Of a stretch of 8,240 nt of DNA, positions 6,397-8,240 are shown piece by piece. The stretch comes from Methanobacteriota archaeon. GTDB taxonomy: Archaea; Thermoplasmatota; Thermoplasmata; RBG-16-68-12. A program made the translations under genes and the position numbers. Under the pieces are notes generated by a model. That model was not told the DNA's origin. It worked only from the letters and a program-made list of their open reading frames with translations, and made no database searches. The stretch lies in NCBI GenBank assembly GCA_005879045.1, contig VBLV01000013.1:1-8240 (forward strand), written 5' to 3'. The first letter of the stretch is position 1. Every line of letters starts with the position of its first letter.

Positions 6397-7631
6397 GTCC
6401 CAGCCGATCGCCCGACTATCGAGGAATGCGGCGAAGACGAGTTGTTCGGCAGGGTATCATCGTTCACCTTCATGTTCGGCGACCAAGAGATGCCGTCCTC
6501 CGAGGACGCGGTGTAGATGTCGTAGTTCGTCGAGCCGCCCGTGCGGTAGTCCGCCCAGGCGATCTGAATCTTGCCCGCGTTCGCGACGAGGCTCGGGCTC
6601 AGCTGGGGCGCGAGACCCCGGTCGTCGTTCACCTGAACATTCGCTCCGAACGACGCACCCGCGTTGGCGGACCAGGCTTCGTAGATGTCCGGTGCCGTGT
6701 TCGCATTCCGGCCGTCGGTCCAGGCGACGTAGATTGTCCCCGCGAGATCGACCGCGATCGTCGGATCTTGCTGGGCTGCACTGCCGACGTCGCTGTTCAC
6801 GTAGATGTTCGGCGACCAGGTCGCGCCGAGGTCGCTCGACTTCGAGAAATAGATGTCCGGCCCCTTGGCCGCGCTCCGTGGGTCCCGCCACACGACGTCT
6901 ACATCGCGGTTGGGAGCGACGGCGATCGCCGGCTGGCCTTGTTCAGTGCTCGTGACGTCGTCGTTCACGCGGACGGACGGATTGAAGCTCAGCCCGCCGT
7001 TCGTGGAGTTCGCGTAGAAGATGTCCGGTCCCAGGATCGGGCTCCGGGTATCGGTCCACACGACATGGACGAGGTGCGGGTTCACCGGATCGACCGCGAG
7101 ATCCGGTTCGGACTGGCTGTTCGTCGTGATGTCGTTCACTCGAAGGTTCGCTCCGAACGTGAGGCCGCCGTTGACCGACTTCGCGAAGTACACGTCGTTG
7201 TTCCCGCTCCGCATGTCGGTCCAAACGATGTAGATGTTGTTCGAGGGGTCCAATGCGAGGGACGGCTCGGCCTGCGCTGCGGCGCCTGCGTCGTCATTGA
7301 CGCGGATAGGCGTCGACCACGAACGGCCTCCGTCCGAGGACATCGTGAAGTCGATGTCATCGCCGGTCGTCGCTCCGGACCAACCCGCGAACGCGAGGTA
7401 CACGACGCCATTCGTTCCAGCCGCTATCGAGGGGGATGGGCCGAAGAACGAAGCCCGGTAAACCGGCGGGACGTCGATCTGGACGTTCGGGCCGAAGTGC
7501 GGCGCCACCGGCGCGGCCGCCGCGGACGGCACAAGGAAGGCCAGCATGGCTACAGCGAGGAGTGCGCTGACGACCCCGATCGGAATCGTCCGGCGGGTGA
7601 GAGACACGGGACGGCCGGGCACTCGAATCAT
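6339..7631 (-). CDS. Secreted Asp-box beta-propeller protein, 5' part of a split gene
   Basis: A 430-residue reading frame of an exported protein. Residues 1-40 are a signal peptide: RTRR-type basic start, hydrophobic core (18-34) and a PSAAAA-AP cleavage region. Residues about 50-392 are sialidase/BNR-like propeller blades, each with PslAvD, YvvWxDxR, an Asp-box (SxDxGxxW/F) and a closing VND. No sialidase catalytic set (such as an FRIP motif) was seen, so a structural or binding role is more likely than glycosidase activity. After VNDDT (389-393) the sequence turns abnormal (Pro/Arg/Ser-rich) and stops at 6339. The expected next blade continues in the other frame (LVFAAFLDSRAIGWDVYAAT), fused to PKD domains. 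The intact protein would be about 680-690 residues with a C-terminal membrane anchor. The start at 7631 is supported by AGGAG (7644-7640) eight bases before ATG; an in-frame upstream ATG at 7709 is less suitable because it precedes the promoter. Confidence 0.82.
   Translation of the reverse strand: MIRVPGRPVSLTRRTIPIGVVSALLAVAMLAFLVPSAAAAPVAPHFGPNVQIDVPPVYRASFFGPSPSIAAGTNGVVYLAFAGWSGATTGDDIDFTMSSDGGRSWSTPIRVNDDAGAAAQAEPSLALDPSNNIYIVWTDMRSGNNDVYFAKSVNGGLTFGANLRVNDITTNSQSEPDLAVDPVNPHLVHVVWTDTRSPILGPDIFYANSTNGGLSFNPSVRVNDDVTSTEQGQPAIAVAPNRDVDVVWRDPRSAAKGPDIYFSKSSDLGATWSPNIYVNSDVGSAAQQDPTIAVDLAGTIYVAWTDGRNANTAPDIYEAWSANAGASFGANVQVNDDRGLAPQLSPSLVANAGKIQIAWADYRTGGSTNYDIYTASSEDGISWSPNMKVNDDTLPNNSSSPHSSIVGRSAGTCTRPPSTSWRRPRTPARP
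6483..7340 (-). repeat. Six tandem Asp-box propeller repeats
   Basis: Protein-level repeats with a period of about 53-57 residues (160-170 bases). Asp-boxes start at residues 98, 152, 209, 265, 321 and 377 of the 7631 frame; the last is shortened (SEDGISW). WxDxR motifs lie at 137, 192, 248, 304 and 359, and VND closures at 111, 165, 222, 278 (VNSD), 334 and 389. A seventh, partly deleted blade lies across the frame change at about 6400-6460. Confidence 0.8.
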
Positions 7632-7639
7632 CGTAGGGG

Positions 7640-7644
7640 CTCCT
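7640..7644 (-). promoter_or_regulatory. Ribosome binding site of the propeller gene
   Basis: AGGAG on the minus strand, eight bases before the ATG at 7631. It decides between this start and the in-frame ATG at 7709. Confidence 0.65.
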
Positions 7645-7668
7645 GAGGCTCCCGCGGTTCTCGGCAGA

Positions 7669-7677
7669 GTATTTAAT
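7669..7677 (-). promoter_or_regulatory. Archaeal TATA box for the propeller/PKD gene
   Basis: The minus strand reads ATTAAATAC, close to the archaeal TATA consensus, isolated in very GC-rich DNA. Transcription would be expected about 25 bases downstream (near 7647), giving a leader of about 16 bases that still contains the ribosome site. This geometry supports both archaeal origin and the start at 7631. Confidence 0.62.
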
Positions 7678-7802
7678 CGGCGCGGGCCCGGTATCGAAAT
7701 CGAAAACACGTCTGGGGGGCGTCACCGGTAGGCGAGGGGCCTCGTCGGCAGCTCCGATACGTTCATTGAGCCGAGACCACTCCCAACCGAGCGGAGCAGA
7801 TC

Positions 7803-8240
7803 GTGGAGGAGTCGAAGTCGTCCGGGGCGGCGAACACCTTGACGATATCGGCCGAAGCGTTTCGGGGACCGGAATCCCCCACGCTCGCCGAGCGGCTCAT
7901 CCTCGCGTTTCGACTTCCGTACGCGATCGGGTGCATCCTCGTTGGGTTCGTCCTGGTTGGGTTCGTCGACGTCGTGTTCTCCAAGTCTGTGCAGTTTTCG
8001 AGTCTTTCGGCAGGATTGGCCGCGGCCCTCGCCCCTCCCTCCGTGTTGACGGATCTTCTCGTCGCGTACGCGTTCTACGCGCCGCGCTACATGCGGCGGA
8101 GGCTCGTTGAGACCGGACGCGCCCTTTCGCCCCTCCTGCCCGAGCGGGACGTCGAGTTTCGACGGATCTTCTCAGAGGTCGCAGCTCCCCGGCCCCAGAT
8201 TATCGCCTGGTTCCTGTTCCTGGTGGGCCTCCTCGTCGCG
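7803..8240 (+). CDS. Unrecognised membrane protein, cut by the window end
   Basis: An open frame of 146 codons from GTG 7803 with no stop before the window end. GGAG (7793-7796) lies six bases before the GTG, which makes this start convincing. The N-terminal 35 residues are polar with a short LTISAEAFRGPE stretch. A hydrophobic segment covers about 38-59 (LPYAIGCILVGFVLVGFVDVVF), a second about 68-93, and a third begins at 132 (QIIAWFLFLVGLL). A basic loop (RYMRRR, 95-100) after the second helix suggests a cytoplasmic face. I do not recognise the family and make no functional claim. It is transcribed divergently from the propeller gene across a 171-base gap; no strong promoter is evident for it, although GAAATCGAAAAC near 7695-7706 is the most A-rich part. 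Confidence 0.72.
   Translation, partial: MEESKSSGAANTLTISAEAFRGPESPTLAERLILAFRLPYAIGCILVGFVLVGFVDVVFSKSVQFSSLSAGLAAALAPPSVLTDLLVAYAFYAPRYMRRRLVETGRALSPLLPERDVEFRRIFSEVAAPRPQIIAWFLFLVGLLVA
7938..7967 (+). repeat. 15-base tandem duplication inside a membrane helix
   Basis: CTCGTTGGGTTCGTC is followed directly by CTGGTTGGGTTCGTC (14 of 15 bases identical, in frame), encoding LVGFV twice (residues 46-55) within the first hydrophobic segment of the last gene. Confidence 0.75.

Noticed and set aside
6237..7646. A 469-codon open frame on the plus strand, the longest in the window.
   Set aside because: It lies opposite the propeller/PKD gene, is dominated by Arg/Val/Asp from antisense reading of repeated blades, and has no recognisable domain; the minus strand has a signal peptide, repeats and a promoter.
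1..8240. CRISPR arrays, tRNA/rRNA genes, insertion sequences or attachment sites.
   Set aside because: No regular spaced repeats, no transposase-like frames, no terminal inverted repeats and no RNA-gene signatures were seen on reading both strands.

Overview
The window (about 62% GC by eye) looks like a piece of an archaeal genome, most plausibly a Thermoplasmata-type euryarchaeote or a relative known mainly from metagenomes. The pointers are a pilin-like membrane protein of archaeal style, a TATA-type promoter with a short leader in front of a surface-protein gene, and PKD-bearing surface proteins. Several genes also have Shine-Dalgarno sites. This assignment is inference; no rRNA or tRNA is present to fix it.

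Layout from left to right: (1) 23-1129 (+), a complete member of the M29/aminopeptidase T superfamily in which most metal-binding residues appear to be replaced. (2) 1272-2159 (+), a polytopic membrane protein of the DUF6159 type. (3) 2220-2807 (-), a small single-helix pilin-like protein with a proline-rich N-terminus, convergent with the previous gene. (4) A divergent intergenic region with overlapping palindromes at 2886-2905. (5) 2967-3740 and 3745-4685 (+), a Ku / LigD-type ATP-dependent DNA ligase pair, i.e. a minimal non-homologous end-joining operon; the ligase is frameshifted near its C-terminus at about 4561-4566. (6) 4742-5548 (+), a two-domain VOC (glyoxalase-fold) protein, ending at a strong hairpin (5573-5592). 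(7) 7631 down to 5605 (-), a large secreted surface protein now split over two frames: signal peptide, Asp-box beta-propeller, two PKD domains, a membrane anchor and a proline-rich tail. (8) 7803 to the window end (+), the start of an unrecognised membrane protein.

Functionally, Ku and the ligase work together: Ku holds double-strand break ends and recruits the ligase. No LigD polymerase or nuclease domain is encoded beside them in this window. The pilin-like protein and the propeller/PKD protein are both envelope proteins with proline-rich regions predicted to face the cytoplasm, but nothing shows that they act together.

The points most worth a second look are the two frame disruptions, which have the same sense and both seem to have lost codons; the probable loss of the M29 metal site; the compact Ku-ligase pair in an archaeal-looking genome with a palindromic element upstream; and the pilin-like protein with its long proline-rich leader. 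I did not find a clearly new multi-gene system.
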